From assembly GCA_013398275.1 (NCBI GenBank), contig VZSE01014922.1:7773358-7837357 (forward strand): a stretch of 64,000 nt of DNA, in the 5' to 3' direction. The DNA is from Promerops cafer. Taxonomy: Eukaryota > Chordata > Aves > Passeriformes > Nectariniidae. Under the pieces are notes generated by a model. It saw only the letters and a list, made by a program, of their open reading frames with translations, searched no databases and had not been told where the DNA came from. Each line of letters begins with the position of its first letter. The first letter of the stretch is position 1. Shown here in pieces: positions 37,885 to 50,100 of this stretch. The position numbers and the translations under genes are program-made.

Positions 37885-38307
37885 GGAGCCAAAGCCTGAG
37901 TACAGGATTCAAGGTGTAGCCTTATAGTACCAAGTACAGGGGACAATCACAACCCTGGTCCTGTGGCACTATTGCTGACACAGGCCAGGTGCCATTGGCC
38001 TTCTTGGCCACCTGGGCACACACTGGCTCATGTTCAGCCACTGTTGACCAGCACCCCCAGGTCCTTTCCTGCCAGGCAGATTTCCAGCCACTCTGCCCTC
38101 AGCTTGGAGCTGGGTATTCCAGGGGGTAGTTGTGACCTGAGAGCAGGACCTGGAACTTAGCCTTGTTGACCGTCATACAAATGGTCTTGGCCCTTTGATC
38201 CAGCCTGTCAGGATCCCTCTGCAGATCCTTCCTGCCCTCCAGAAAATCCCACCAACTTGGTGTCATCTGCAAACTGAGAGTGCTCTCAATCCTCTCTTCC
38301 ATTTGGG
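37885..38307 (-). mobile_element. CR1 LINE, upstream part of the split copy
   Basis: This continues the minus-strand CR1 from 36226-36686. Plus-strand landmarks are GATTCAAGGTGTAGCC, TTGGCCTTCTTGGCCACCTG, GACCAGCACCCCCAGGTC and GATCCAGCCTGTCAGGATCC. The minus strand has an open frame (38099-38302) including FLEGRKDLQRDPDRLDQRAK and NKAKFQVLLSGHN, typical of the CR1 reverse transcriptase just after its FADD box. Coding similarity ends near 38300, so the copy is 5'-truncated. The frame has lost flanking parts and encodes no working enzyme. Confidence 0.93.
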
Positions 38308-38330
38308 AGTTATTACCTTGGGTAATAACT
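38308..38330. repeat. Hairpin at the CR1 5' truncation point
   Basis: AGTTATTACC (38308-38317) and GGTAATAACT (38321-38330) form a perfect 10-bp stem with a 3-base loop. It sits exactly where CR1 similarity stops and before the right-hand direct repeat. Confidence 0.85.
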
Positions 38331-38340
38331 GCAAAACTTT

Positions 38341-38428
38341 TGTCCTCCAGTCTCTTGGGCCATTACTGGAGAGGAAGAGCAACCTGGTTCCCCCTCTATC
38401 AGCCAACCATAACCTCCTCTGGGACAAG
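38341..38428. repeat. Right member of a diverged direct repeat
   Basis: This is the partner of 36131-36219, same orientation, about 75% identical by eye. It begins TGTCCTCCAG against TGTCCACCAG in the left member. Confidence 0.75.
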
Positions 38429-38816
38429 TAAGGTGGTAAGTCCCTTGTGTCAAAGTTATAGTTAGAGATGTCTGCTAGAAAGTTCTGTGATGGCAAGCAG
38501 AGGTTAAGGGCAAGATTATCAGGAAAAAGGTAAGAAAGAGAGGACAGTAATAAATTTGATTTTCAGTAAATTTCAGAGGGGATGAGATGAACAACATCAG
38601 GGCTCACTTCATTTGTACGGAGCCTAGTGAGAAGTAAAAGTGACATTTTCATCTAGAAACTACTTTTATTTACACTGTTCTTGCTGATACTGAATTACAA
38701 TAACTCAACACTGACCAGAACAGGAATAGTCTTGCCACACAGCTGTTTCAAAAAAAGTTTCATGCTTCTAGTGGTCCTAGAAAGACAGATATATATTAAA
38801 AAACCCAACCAACAAC
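38429..38816. other. Unique DNA, nothing recognised
   Basis: No feature was recognised between the right-hand direct repeat and the dinucleotide microsatellite. Confidence 0.5.
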
Positions 38817-38850
38817 ATATATATATATACACACACACACATATATATAT
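38817..38850. repeat. Compound (AT)6(AC)6(AT)5 microsatellite
   Basis: An AC block sits between two AT blocks: 38817-38828, 38829-38840 and 38841-38850. Confidence 0.97.
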
Positions 38851-41800
38851 ACATATGTATGAAGCAAATTTTAAAAGTTTGGATACAGAGCAAATTGTCT
38901 CACAAAGTCAGATCTGAGATGAGCACATCGGCCTGGGAGGGGGTAGTCTCTAGAGATGTGTGCATACTCACATTACAACTAACAACAGTACAGCTGTTCT
39001 TTGTTCTTATTGAAGGATGAAGAAAGTATATTTATGGATAGATGTAATTAATGTAAAACTCCAGCTGTTTAAAAGGAAACTTGGAGTTGTCTTGCACATC
39101 CTGAGTATATTATTCCTTATGAAGCAGCTGAACCTTATGCACAAGAGAGCCAATGGTTAGTACACTTAGAGTTAGCCAGACAAATGTGAATTAAGGTCAC
39201 CTAAACGCTGAATAGGAGCTTCTGTCCTGGCTTTTAGTTACAGTCGACAAATGCAATTCCATTTCATACCTTTCTTACACTTAGATTCGTCTCCTAATCT
39301 CCTAGTATCCTGTGGTCATTGTGGGGATAGGAAGAAGTCATTATCCTCAGTGAGTGAAATGCCATGGAATCATAGTCACCTTTATCCTATCAGTACAAAT
39401 TTAGAAATGCCCAATGATCCACAAAGAACCAGCTCTGGATATATCTTCATGCATGCAAATGGTGACTCTTGCTCACTTCACTTGTTTGCAAACAGTTTTG
39501 GTGTCCAGCCAGCTCTAAACACTTGAGTTTTTCTCATGACCTGCTACCTATTTATAGTATTATAAATGCATTATGCATGCATTAGAAAATGAATCTGAAC
39601 TCTCACAACCTTTCACACTGAGGATGTGTCTCCCCTTAACCTTGCTGCACAGATATTTGCTTCAGATCATTTCCTTCTCTCCCTGTTCTGCCTGCATTGA
39701 GCAACATAAAGAAGTAAAACAGCTCTACGAACAACAAAATTGTATCAGAGAACAATGAATTTGTAACAACCCTCAGATGATTTTGCCCTAGAAAAGATAC
39801 CTGGTCCCTTAGCGTTAGGAGACTGCAGCCAGACCAGTGAAGGGGTGGCATTACTTATATTCCCAATACAGCTCAGCATGGGGTAGGGGAATAAGGTGCC
39901 CATTCCTACATTTGACTGCTAGGCAGATAAAGCCTGGCACAGCTTTGATTACAGACATGTAGTACAGATCCTGTGATACAATCAGAACATGTAACAGTCA
40001 AAGACAGGGATGTAGGATAAGGAGTCCAAATGTAAAAAGCTGGAAAGGTGATGAAGTGTTGCAGGTGGGTATGTTCATTATTGACATTTCAACAAGCACA
40101 GCACACCTTGCCCAAGGCCCTTTTTCTGTGAGAGAGGTGCCCTTTATGGTGGGCTGGAAGCACATATTAGCTTCTTTATATTTCCCACTCTAAAATCTAT
40201 TTCAGGTGATCAAATACTTTGCAAAACCTTAACCTCATGAACACAGGTTACATACTAGATTGGCTTATTTTTTTACATGTAGATCTGAACCAATGAAAAT
40301 CTGGAAAAGCTGATCAATGCATTGCAATTACCGAGTAAGAAAATACACTAAAATAAAAAACAATTTAATTTTTTTTAATTAAAAACCAAAACAAACAAAC
40401 AAAAAAAGGAACACAAGATAATCTTTCTTTTGTATGTAGCAGATGTTTGTCATTTTATTTAGAAAATTCTGGGACCAAAATGGCAGTTTTGCTGAAATTG
40501 CAGTGCTATGTGGCAGCAGAGGTGGAGGCTGCTACAAATGAGAGTATCTAGAAACAGAAGGGAAAATAAGAGCAAATATTGTGGCACACAGAATGCCAAA
40601 ACAGCTTTGACCCTGTCAATCCACAGCAAGCAATTGGATCAAGCCTTCATGAAGACAAGCGAAGATACTGAAACAGGTGATTAAAAGCAGCCTGTCCATT
40701 AGAGAGTCACAAGCCTTGTTTGATAATATGCATGTAAGTGAAGGTCAAACTAGTGATGAGATTATAAAGACTGAAAAAACTTTCAAGATAGAATGAAACT
40801 TTCAAGAGTAATATGTGACAAGATATATGAGAACTCAAAAAGAGGGGGAAAGGGGCTTTTGAGGTTTTGAGAACAGAATTGTGACTATTGCAACAATTGT
40901 GTTATTTGGAGAGTTTAGGGACTCTTTAATTGGAGGCAAAAGTTGCAATGGAGAGACAAAACCAAGAATAAGATTGCAGAAAATATTCTGACTTCAGTTT
41001 GGAAAAGGCAATTACACCATAAGTGGAGAACATAATTTTCAGATTGAAAGCTCTGAAGAACACAGGTCATATTCAGATGGCTGGGTTCATCAAAGGAGCA
41101 ACTGGAAGAAAATCAAAAGCTCAGAAAGGAATAGGAAAACTGAAAAAAATTTGAAAGAAGGATCATGACAAGCTGCACAAAAACTGGAAGAAAACACAAA
41201 TCAAATTTACATCTAGCCTTTGTAAAGAGCTGCTATATTTTGTAATAAGCCCAGTAATTTGCAAAGTCCTGCCATAAAAACAGAATATACACAAGTGGGT
41301 GTAAGCTATATTACCTCTACACAAGCAAGCCTAATTCTTTATTGGAAAGAGTTAAGCAATGGAGTAGATTTTACCTCACACACTAGCAGATCCTTTATTA
41401 ATTTAAATGGGGTGCACAGATCAGGGTGATACCTGATTTACAACACAGTGTGAAGATGGAATCAGTAACAGCAATGCTCAGCTCATACAGGGGACACATC
41501 ACTCCTGAAGAGGTGGCACATTAGGACAATCATCTGGCTGGAGAGGTGGCACTGCCCAGAGACTTCTGGGAAGTGTACTAACCAAAAAGATAACTTTGAT
41601 TTTGAATGAGACCTTCACTTTTTAAATTAAGAAAATGCAGCTTGGTAAGGCAAGTGGAAGAAGCAATATTTATACACAGCCAGCTCCTGTCCATGGCCTC
41701 TGCTCTTCCTGGAGGTTGTTGTTTCCAGCCAGCATGAGCACTGCTGCATGGCAGCAAACACTGTCCAGTGCCCTCTGCTCTCTAGGGAGCTTTTTCCATT

Positions 41801-44800
41801 CATTTCTGAGGCCTAACCAAACTCATCACAGTCTCAGCATATGTTACAAATTCCCAGGGTCCAGCTGCATCCTCAGTAATGCCACAGCCTCTCTATCCAT
41901 TCATTTCCTGAGTTACTCCCAATGGAAAGCAGAAGGAAAGTGTCCAGGGTTGGGAACAATATTCAACCAATCTTAGTGGATCATAAGCATGCCTGTGAAA
42001 ACCAAAAGAGAACAAACCCTTCTGTCACAAGAACATAAAGTTGAGGCGTAACAAAATCTTTAGAAGATGAGGTTTGCAATTACTTTGTCAGAAGGTCCAC
42101 CTCAGGCACAGCAAATTGGGAGAGCACAGATCAGAAGAGGAATACAGGGAAATAGGAAAAGTGAAAGCAAAAAATAAGAGAGGTAAGGAGCAGGGAGAAG
42201 TGATTAAATATGGAAATTACAAAAGAAAGCTCAAAATACCCAGGATGTAGAGAAATGTCATACACAGAACAATACTGACTAGTATGATTTGAGTAATGTT
42301 GTAAAGAAAAGGCCATTTAAAAGGGCCAGAATAGACAAACAGAAGCAGCACAGAATGACAACTCAAAAAACTTTAAACACATTATGCAAGACCGGTATCA
42401 ATTCATTTGGCTGTGCTGAGGAAAAAAAAAAAAATCTAGATCATCATCCTTTTTACCCATAAAGAGCATTATTATAGAATATAACCCCAAACATGACATC
42501 TCACATGTGAAATTTTTTTGTGAGCCACAACATACCATCTGCAGCCGTAATGGCTCACAGGCCACAAATGCCATGGCTCTGTTTTGGAAAAGAAAAAAAA
42601 AAAAAAAAATTAAAAAAAAAAAGTTTGATTTTAAAATAGCATTATTTCAGCTCTATGATAGTTATATTTTATTGCTGCTATAAAAAGAAACTGTTAAAAG
42701 GGCACTTAAAAGAGATGAAGAATCAGACCTGGAACAGAGAAATACCCTCTGAACAGGACTGCCACCTGCAGAGAACACTTCTGCCCAGACCAGTATGTTA
42801 TTTTAGGTGCTAATGCTAAAAAGTGGAGCATTGTCACCAAAAAAAAAAGTGAAGCAGAAGATCTGTCATAATCTTGGAAAACATGAATGTAATGGGTCTG
42901 CAGGACACTGGACTAGTGTATTACAGCAGAGGACAATAGCCTCTTGTGAAGTTGCCTCCCTCCCACAAGGTAATTACTAATGGAAGACAGATCCACAGTT
43001 TCCACAAAAAAAGGAAGATGAAAAGAAAGAGTGTGGACTTGATATCAAAACCAAAACCAACAGAAGTGAAAGATAAAGCAAGAGAAGGCTCAAGGCTGAG
43101 CAAAGCAGAGCTAAAACTCATGAGGTGCTTCAGACATCCACAGGACAGAGATGGTCAGCTCAGAGACTGGTTGAAACCTGGTGGTGCCTCATTAGAAATC
43201 TCTAATTTGCCTCTGAGTAGGAATGAGGTGTTAGAGTAATTGGTCCTTTTAGGAAGCTTGAGAAAAAATACAATGTATTCCTCCCATCCTATGTGAGTTG
43301 AAAGCAGTGGTCAAGGGGGCCAGCACTGATAGCAGTGGTTTCAGCAGCACACAAGGATCCCCTGTTCTTCCTTCCAAGCTCTTTCCTAAAATGCCAGTTT
43401 TTCTGATGTGATTGCATGAAAGAATCATTAGAGTTCTACACTCCAGCCCCAAATTCTTCTTAGTTCTGTCTTAAACCCACTTCCCCTCCATGGTCTGAGC
43501 CGCCTGTTTTTCAAATCTCTTCATTCCTCTGTTCTTCACAAACCTCTGGGACACTTATAGGCCACATATTCCATTTTCTTCAAGACTGTAGGGGAGATGG
43601 GGACACACTAATTCTGTGGATTAATTTGGCAGGGCTTATACACTGAATTTAAAGTGTTTGGTTGATCCAACAGCAAGTTCAGATTCCTAATGATGGTATA
43701 TGTTGTGTTTTCAAATTTTTGGATGTGTTGAAAATATAATCTAAAAATGCACTGTGTTCCAACTTAGAGATAGAAAGAAATATTTAGATTACAAAGTCAG
43801 TAAATACACGATGAAACAAAGGCCACATACCCAGCCTCTTTCTGCAGTTTTTCTAGATCTTTCAAATCCATAATGCCATACTCAGCATGTTTTTACCTTG
43901 TTCATTCAGAGCAAAGGACAAAACTGTTTTAATCCTCAGCTGTGACTGGAGGTGCAGGGAGCCATACCCTGAGCGTGCACAATGCACCAAGGACCCTGAG
44001 AAATCATGACCTGTATTAAAAGCTATTGAATCTCTCTGCCACCAAAAATGAGAGTGATAGCTTAACTCTTTTGCCATTAGTGAGCAAATATTTCCTTTAG
44101 AGTTGGCATAGCATTTGACTCCTTCCATGATAGAAAAACACTTGGAAAATGAGCGGTGCTGCATTCAGGAGTTGGTTTTTGTGGGTCTGGAAAGATGAGC
44201 CTCACACTGACCATTCTGAACTGAACTGCCCAGTGTTAAGTGGCCACTGTGCATGGGAGCTCCAAGAAGTGCAGGGGTCTGCAATGACATCATTAAAGAT
44301 GACTTGTTGATATGAAGAGATCAAGTTGGAGCTGCCTAGACAATTTTATCTTCTTTATCTCGTAATTTGGGAGTACTTAAATTTGCCACCATTGCAGGCT
44401 TCTTTCAATACTTTCACAAAGGTTTTGACAAATATTGCATGGAACACTTCTGAATTACTGTGCCTGAGGTGGCAGGTCTCATTTGTCAAAGCTGATGGCA
44501 AATATCTGCCTCTTTGTCCTAAGAGTGTCCCAGGAGCAGGGGCATGGCAGCAGCAGAGAAGCAGGCAATGCCTCTGTGAGGTGCTAAGAAACTGCTCCTG
44601 GAGCTTTGCAGTAACAGCTGCAGGGGGCTGTGTGGGGACATCAGGTTTGTTGAAATGAAGGATATTGCTCCTCCAAACGGAAGGGGAAAGAGAGGAACAG
44701 ATGTCATGTCCTCAGCCTGTTCAGCTCCTGCCAGGAAGGAAAATAAAGGGTTAAGTCTAACTTCCATTTAAACTTAGCACAGAGGGGAAGATTTGGAATT

Positions 44801-47060
44801 TTATGTGGTTATCTAAGGTTAGAATAGAGCCATTTAAGAGATATTTTGAATTTATTTATACATAATTGAAAATGGATTAAGAAATATTATTCATCTGTAA
44901 CACTGACTGTACTCCATCTGACCACATCAGTTAAGTGATTGCAGCTTTGGCTAGATTTTGGATTGCCTTAAAAACCCAAGAGCCCCAAGGATAAGCCACA
45001 CAGTCACAAGGGATCACTAAACATTAGTTTAGTGAGCTCAGAAACACTTTTTGTCTAAATGGAGATTAATCCGAGTAAGAAAGCTTTATGGATGTTCAAG
45101 AGAGAGCAGACCTCTGATACATAATCTGAAGTATCAGCTGAGAAAGGGTTAAGAGTATAAAACATGGGGTTACAATGGAATAAAGCAAAATAAAGGTGTC
45201 TGATAAGCCAAAGCAGAAGCTTTCCTGTGAATGCATATACCAAAGATTGGAATCTTCATGTCTTTAAAATTTGTTTTCACCTGTGATGAGGGAGTTGCAA
45301 CATACAGAGATGGCAATAATTTACAACCCCTTTGGAAGGGTATAAGAGATGAGTGTAAATGATTACCAGGAACCAGGGTGTGGTGAGAGATGCATTGACC
45401 AGCTTCCAACACTAGAAATAGCTCATTTTTCTTGGTATTTAAAAACTTCCCAGAGGGACACACCACACTCATTTCTAGTCCTAGGGAAAAAAAAATAAAG
45501 TTATGATATTATTATGTATCAAAAAGCTGTTTTGCATCATTTATTATTTATCTGCTGAGGCTTTGAGAGCACTTGAGTTTCATCCATGCATGCAGAAAAG
45601 ATAAAACCCAGTCCCAAGAAATTTATTAGCTAAAATATTTGCTATAACTAAACTTCAGTCAGATTTACTTAACAGATTTCTAAATAGATTTAAATGGTGC
45701 AAACCTGTCTGCAGACAATGTAAACTTAGCTTAGATGATACTTACAGAAATTTAATATCTATAATTAGTGACTAGAATCAAGTAAACTAAAGCGAGTCTC
45801 TCAAGTTTAAGATGTTTATTTTGTGGGTTGTGTGTCTGGAATGTATAAGTGAATTGCAAACAAAACTTTTCAAATGCATCATTTATCTAAAAAAATAACT
45901 TTTTAAAAAAGTGATCTTTTATGTCTAGAAAATTTCTCATAAAACATAAACCAGCTTTTACCCATCGTTTTGCTGCCTGACTTTGTACTTAGCAGCAGCT
46001 GCCTAGGTTTTTATAAGGTGTTAATAAATCTGCCCATACTATTTTTAAATAATTTGTCAGAGAAATGCTTTCTCATTCCTGCCATGAAGACTGAATCTGT
46101 CTGGGAAGTACTTGGCTGCTATACAGACGGGTCCTGTAGAAAACCCCTTGATAAAGATAGCTGATTGTGTTGTAACCAAAAATAGTTTCTGCCTGTATTA
46201 AGGACACACACTGCATGGAAAATCTGACAGCGAAGAGGTGCTTAACACCTGTGCTTGGTACTAATCAGAGCCAAGCCAAAAGTAGCTCGGAGCCTGACAG
46301 CCTCTCTGCCCCTTCTTCCCCTTCCTCATGTACAAATTTAGGTATAGCTGAATTTCTCTGGGCAAGGGGGCTGGGCTAGACAGCTCCCACAAAATCCCTT
46401 TGGGCTCTGATTTCTATTGCTTCACACTGAGAAGCTGACCTTTCTTAAATAGGAGCAGAGATGGGGAGAGGCTGGTGGAGTAGCCAAGAAAGCAGAGCAC
46501 CAAGGATGGGCAATTGCACAAGCAGCATGGGGGTGTAACTTAGTGCATTGACAACCTCTGCTGCAGGGGGGACAAACTCTGGCCAATATGGCTGAAAATT
46601 AGCTCTGCTTCTTGAAATCGGCTAAGAGATTTAGGAATTTTTATCAAAAGTCACTGCTGCTCTGTGGTAGCCCAGAAAAATTCATCATGGGTAGTGGTGC
46701 TTTCCCTTGGTGGATCTTAGTAGCTCATCTGCATGCATTTTTTGCTGAGTAATTTGAGTCAAAGGACTACACCACATCAAGTTCAAAGTGGGAGACTCTG
46801 GCAGTGGGTGGGTGAAAAATACAATAGAATACAGACCTGTGAACAAGCATTACCTGCATTTAGTTTAACCTTAGTCTGCCTCTTGAGGCAGAGGTTTGTA
46901 GTCCTAGGTCAGAGACTGTAAGAGCAGTTCAATACAGGTTTTTCCATTAGACAACCAATAAAGTGCTTAGTTGAAAAATACCATTAAAACCCCACCATTA
47001 TCAAGTGGAGTATCTGCAAGTTAGAATTAAATGTGCTCCTTCCCATCTGCAATAGCAGGC
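38851..47060. other. Gene-free unique DNA
   Basis: An A-rich stretch, A17-TT-A11, lies at 42593-42622. 45600-45900 is AT-rich, low in simple repeats and rich in homeodomain-type TAAT cores. Reading frames of up to 113 codons were not recognised. No transposon was identified. Confidence 0.5.
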
Positions 47061-47068
47061 AGTCACTG

Positions 47069-47150
47069 CGTTAAGCCCAGACGCTGCTGCTGAACCGGGG
47101 CCTCCCCGGTGCCCGGCCTGGGGCTCCCTGCCCAGAGCCAGCCCAGCCAC
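47069..47150. other. Short GC/CpG spike
   Basis: Five CpGs fall within about 50 bases, and a 6-bp stem (CCGGGG / CCCCGG, 47095-47109) is present, in otherwise AT-rich surroundings. Nothing fixes a promoter or exon here. Confidence 0.4.
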
Positions 47151-50100
47151 TGGGCTGCACAGTCTCAATCACACTTCCTGCTCTTCTCAGAGCCTTCCAC
47201 CTCTAGCGAAGTATCCAAATTCAAGTTGCACTGCTCTTGCTGCAAATACCCCCTGGGCATGCTTGGCAGGATGCTCTTCTCAGAGGTGAGGGAGGTGGGT
47301 TCAGAAAGCCCAGGGTGCACGACTGGCTGTGAGCCACAGCCTATTGATCTCGTGTGAATTACGTGGGAGAGAGGCAGCTCAATAGCCAACCCCTATGCAA
47401 ACCACAGTGACACAATCCTCTGTGTGTTCATAGTATGTTTTATCTATTTATCTCAAAAACCTTGCTTGCAGCAGTGGAAATGAATATCACTCTCACTCCC
47501 AGCTTTACCAAGGAGCCAGAGAAGGCTTCAGTGCATTTATGGACTGAACTGCAATTTACACAGGGGTAAAAAATGTCATCCTTGGCATCAATGGCTTCCT
47601 ACTGAAAAAGGAATATTGCAGCTAACATGAGCATCCAACAGACATGCAGCAATGGCCAAACAAATGAGCATCTCCCCTGGGCTCACACTATCTGCCTCTG
47701 CATTTTCATACTCAGGGCCTGATCTTGCTTCTATTAAGAAAGATGGAAACACTCCAAATGCTTTTAGTGGGAGCAAATGCCTGCCTCTATATACTCCAGA
47801 CTCCTGGAGTATATATATTGTAGAATGTATTCAAGCTACGTGCCTGTATGTCTTTCTTATGCAGTTTCAGTTTTTATAAAGCTCTGGAGTTTGCAGCTTT
47901 GTCAGCAATGACAATGACAAGTCTCAATCCAACTGGTACGTTCCCAAGGAAAGTTCCTATTCCAAAGAAATGTTATTTCCCATTGAAAATCTGTTCTACT
48001 GAAAAATTTTTCACTAGTTCTGTCTTTTGGGCTAATTGAAAGGCTCATCTTGCTTTCAGATGCCCTACACACTCAGGAAATACTGGATCAAGACCTCTGA
48101 TACTGTGGTGATTATATGCTTCTTCAGTCCATCTTCTGCAAGAGTTAAAATGCACCATTGTGGGTCTCCATTCCAGATGGAGAGGGATGACAAGCTGTGC
48201 CTGGTCATTTATTCCTGCCCATCCTACACAGACAGTAGAAGTTGAGGCTTCCAGAGCCTTTTCTGTTTGCTTTTTGGGACAGAAGTCAGCAATGTTTAGC
48301 GGGTCTTCTAACACACAGTACTCAGCCCTGCGAATTTCAGTATAAAAAGCAAGCACCTGGAAGTGGCCTTCAAAGTTTAATAAGAAATTCAAATGGCTTC
48401 TTCTATATTTGCATATATTCTTGATTTTGGCTTCTTCTGCTCATGCTACGCACTCCTCCATGCATTTCCCATCTTTGGATACTAATATAGAGCATATGTT
48501 CCCCATTTAGTTCTTCCTTGATTCTTGTTGGCATCATGTCTGTGGCAAAGTAGAAGGAAAGCAGCTGATCTGAGAGAAAATGCTTGTTTGCAAAACAGAT
48601 TTTGCTTTATATTTGTATGTGAAAACAGTCAAAACCCTTATATTCTATTTTGAGATAGACATGTCTGCAGGAAGAATATCCTTCATGGCCATTTAAGTTA
48701 TGAAGTAAGGGTCATGTTTTCATGGAGCTTATGTAATAAAAATGAAATAGAAGAACAAGTTTTAAAGTGTGTTTACAGTCTTAAAACTACCTGTGTTTCA
48801 TGTGTATAGAACCAATTGGTATCTGCAATGATGCTGGAATCTTAAAAATGAAAGAAAAGCATGCTTTCAAATAAATTACCTTGTCCATAACTGAAAAGTG
48901 TTAGTGAGCTAACATTTCCATTTCAGTTACTGATTTGCAAAATTCTGATTGGCATCTGTAAGTCCACAGGGGAATAAGCCTGCCTGGGGACCTTCAAAGT
49001 GTGAGGACCAGGAATCCAGGGAGAGAGCCACGTGTACTAGGTAACCACTTGTAAATCTCACCCAGTAGAAAGACATTTTGGAGACACACATTGAGTGTGT
49101 CAAAATTGAGTAAAGTAGATGTTAAAAGACTGGGAACAAACAAAATGAAACAAAGACCCACAACCACCATCATCAAGTACAAAATCAAACAGGAAGAATT
49201 CAGAGTAGCTTTGCTGTTCTTTTTCTCAATGGCTACAAGAATACATCATTGAAGTCAACACTGATGATTGGAAGGTTTTGCTATATCCTTTAATGGAAGC
49301 TGATACTGACCAGATCTGGGATATTATTAGAAGGAAATCCTGTCCCAGGAGTTGCAGGTGTTCTTTTACTTCCGTCAGTTTCACGAAAAATTACAACACC
49401 CTTTTTGCATCAGTGTCACAGGAGGGTTATTCTGGTAGAAATACAAAGGAAGCACCAAACACACAGGCACCTTCCTTCCTTTGACTGGAAAACACTCTGG
49501 AACTGCCACAGCTTTTGCTCCTGCAGAAAGCCAATGGGACTGATTTCAGAGCTTTTTGCAGAAGAGGCAAGGGGGAGATCTACGAATTAGTATCACTTCA
49601 ACCTTCCCTGTGCTTTTGTCTTTACCAATATTTCCTGATGCCAGGCCAAGGGGGTGGTGGTAGTGAAGGGGTGGGAAGTGGGGTCTTTTCGGGGGAGTGA
49701 AGGGGACTGCAAGTTCTTAATTCAGTTAACGATTGTAGGAAGTGGTTTTTCAGTTTGGAGGTAGTCCCTGCTCGAAGCCAGTGGCCTTCTCAGAAATTAA
49801 CTCGCAATTCTCTAAAGATAGATTGCGCAAAACACCAGGGGGCCCTCGGGAACCTGCAGCCACAATTCCCCAGACAAGGAGCTCCAGAGAAGCAGTGAAA
49901 TGCCCCCCTTCCTGCAGCTGCTCTGTGGACTAAACCAACACTCACTGGAGCGGGTCTCTTATGCAAGTTCTCAGGTTTCATATCCACAGTGACCAAGTTT
50001 TGTTAAAAATATGACAGCTGCTCCTGTCATTTTCTTTCCACATAATTTTAACCGTTGCTTCAAACTGCACATGTATTTTCTGCCTTTCAGCAATGGTAAA

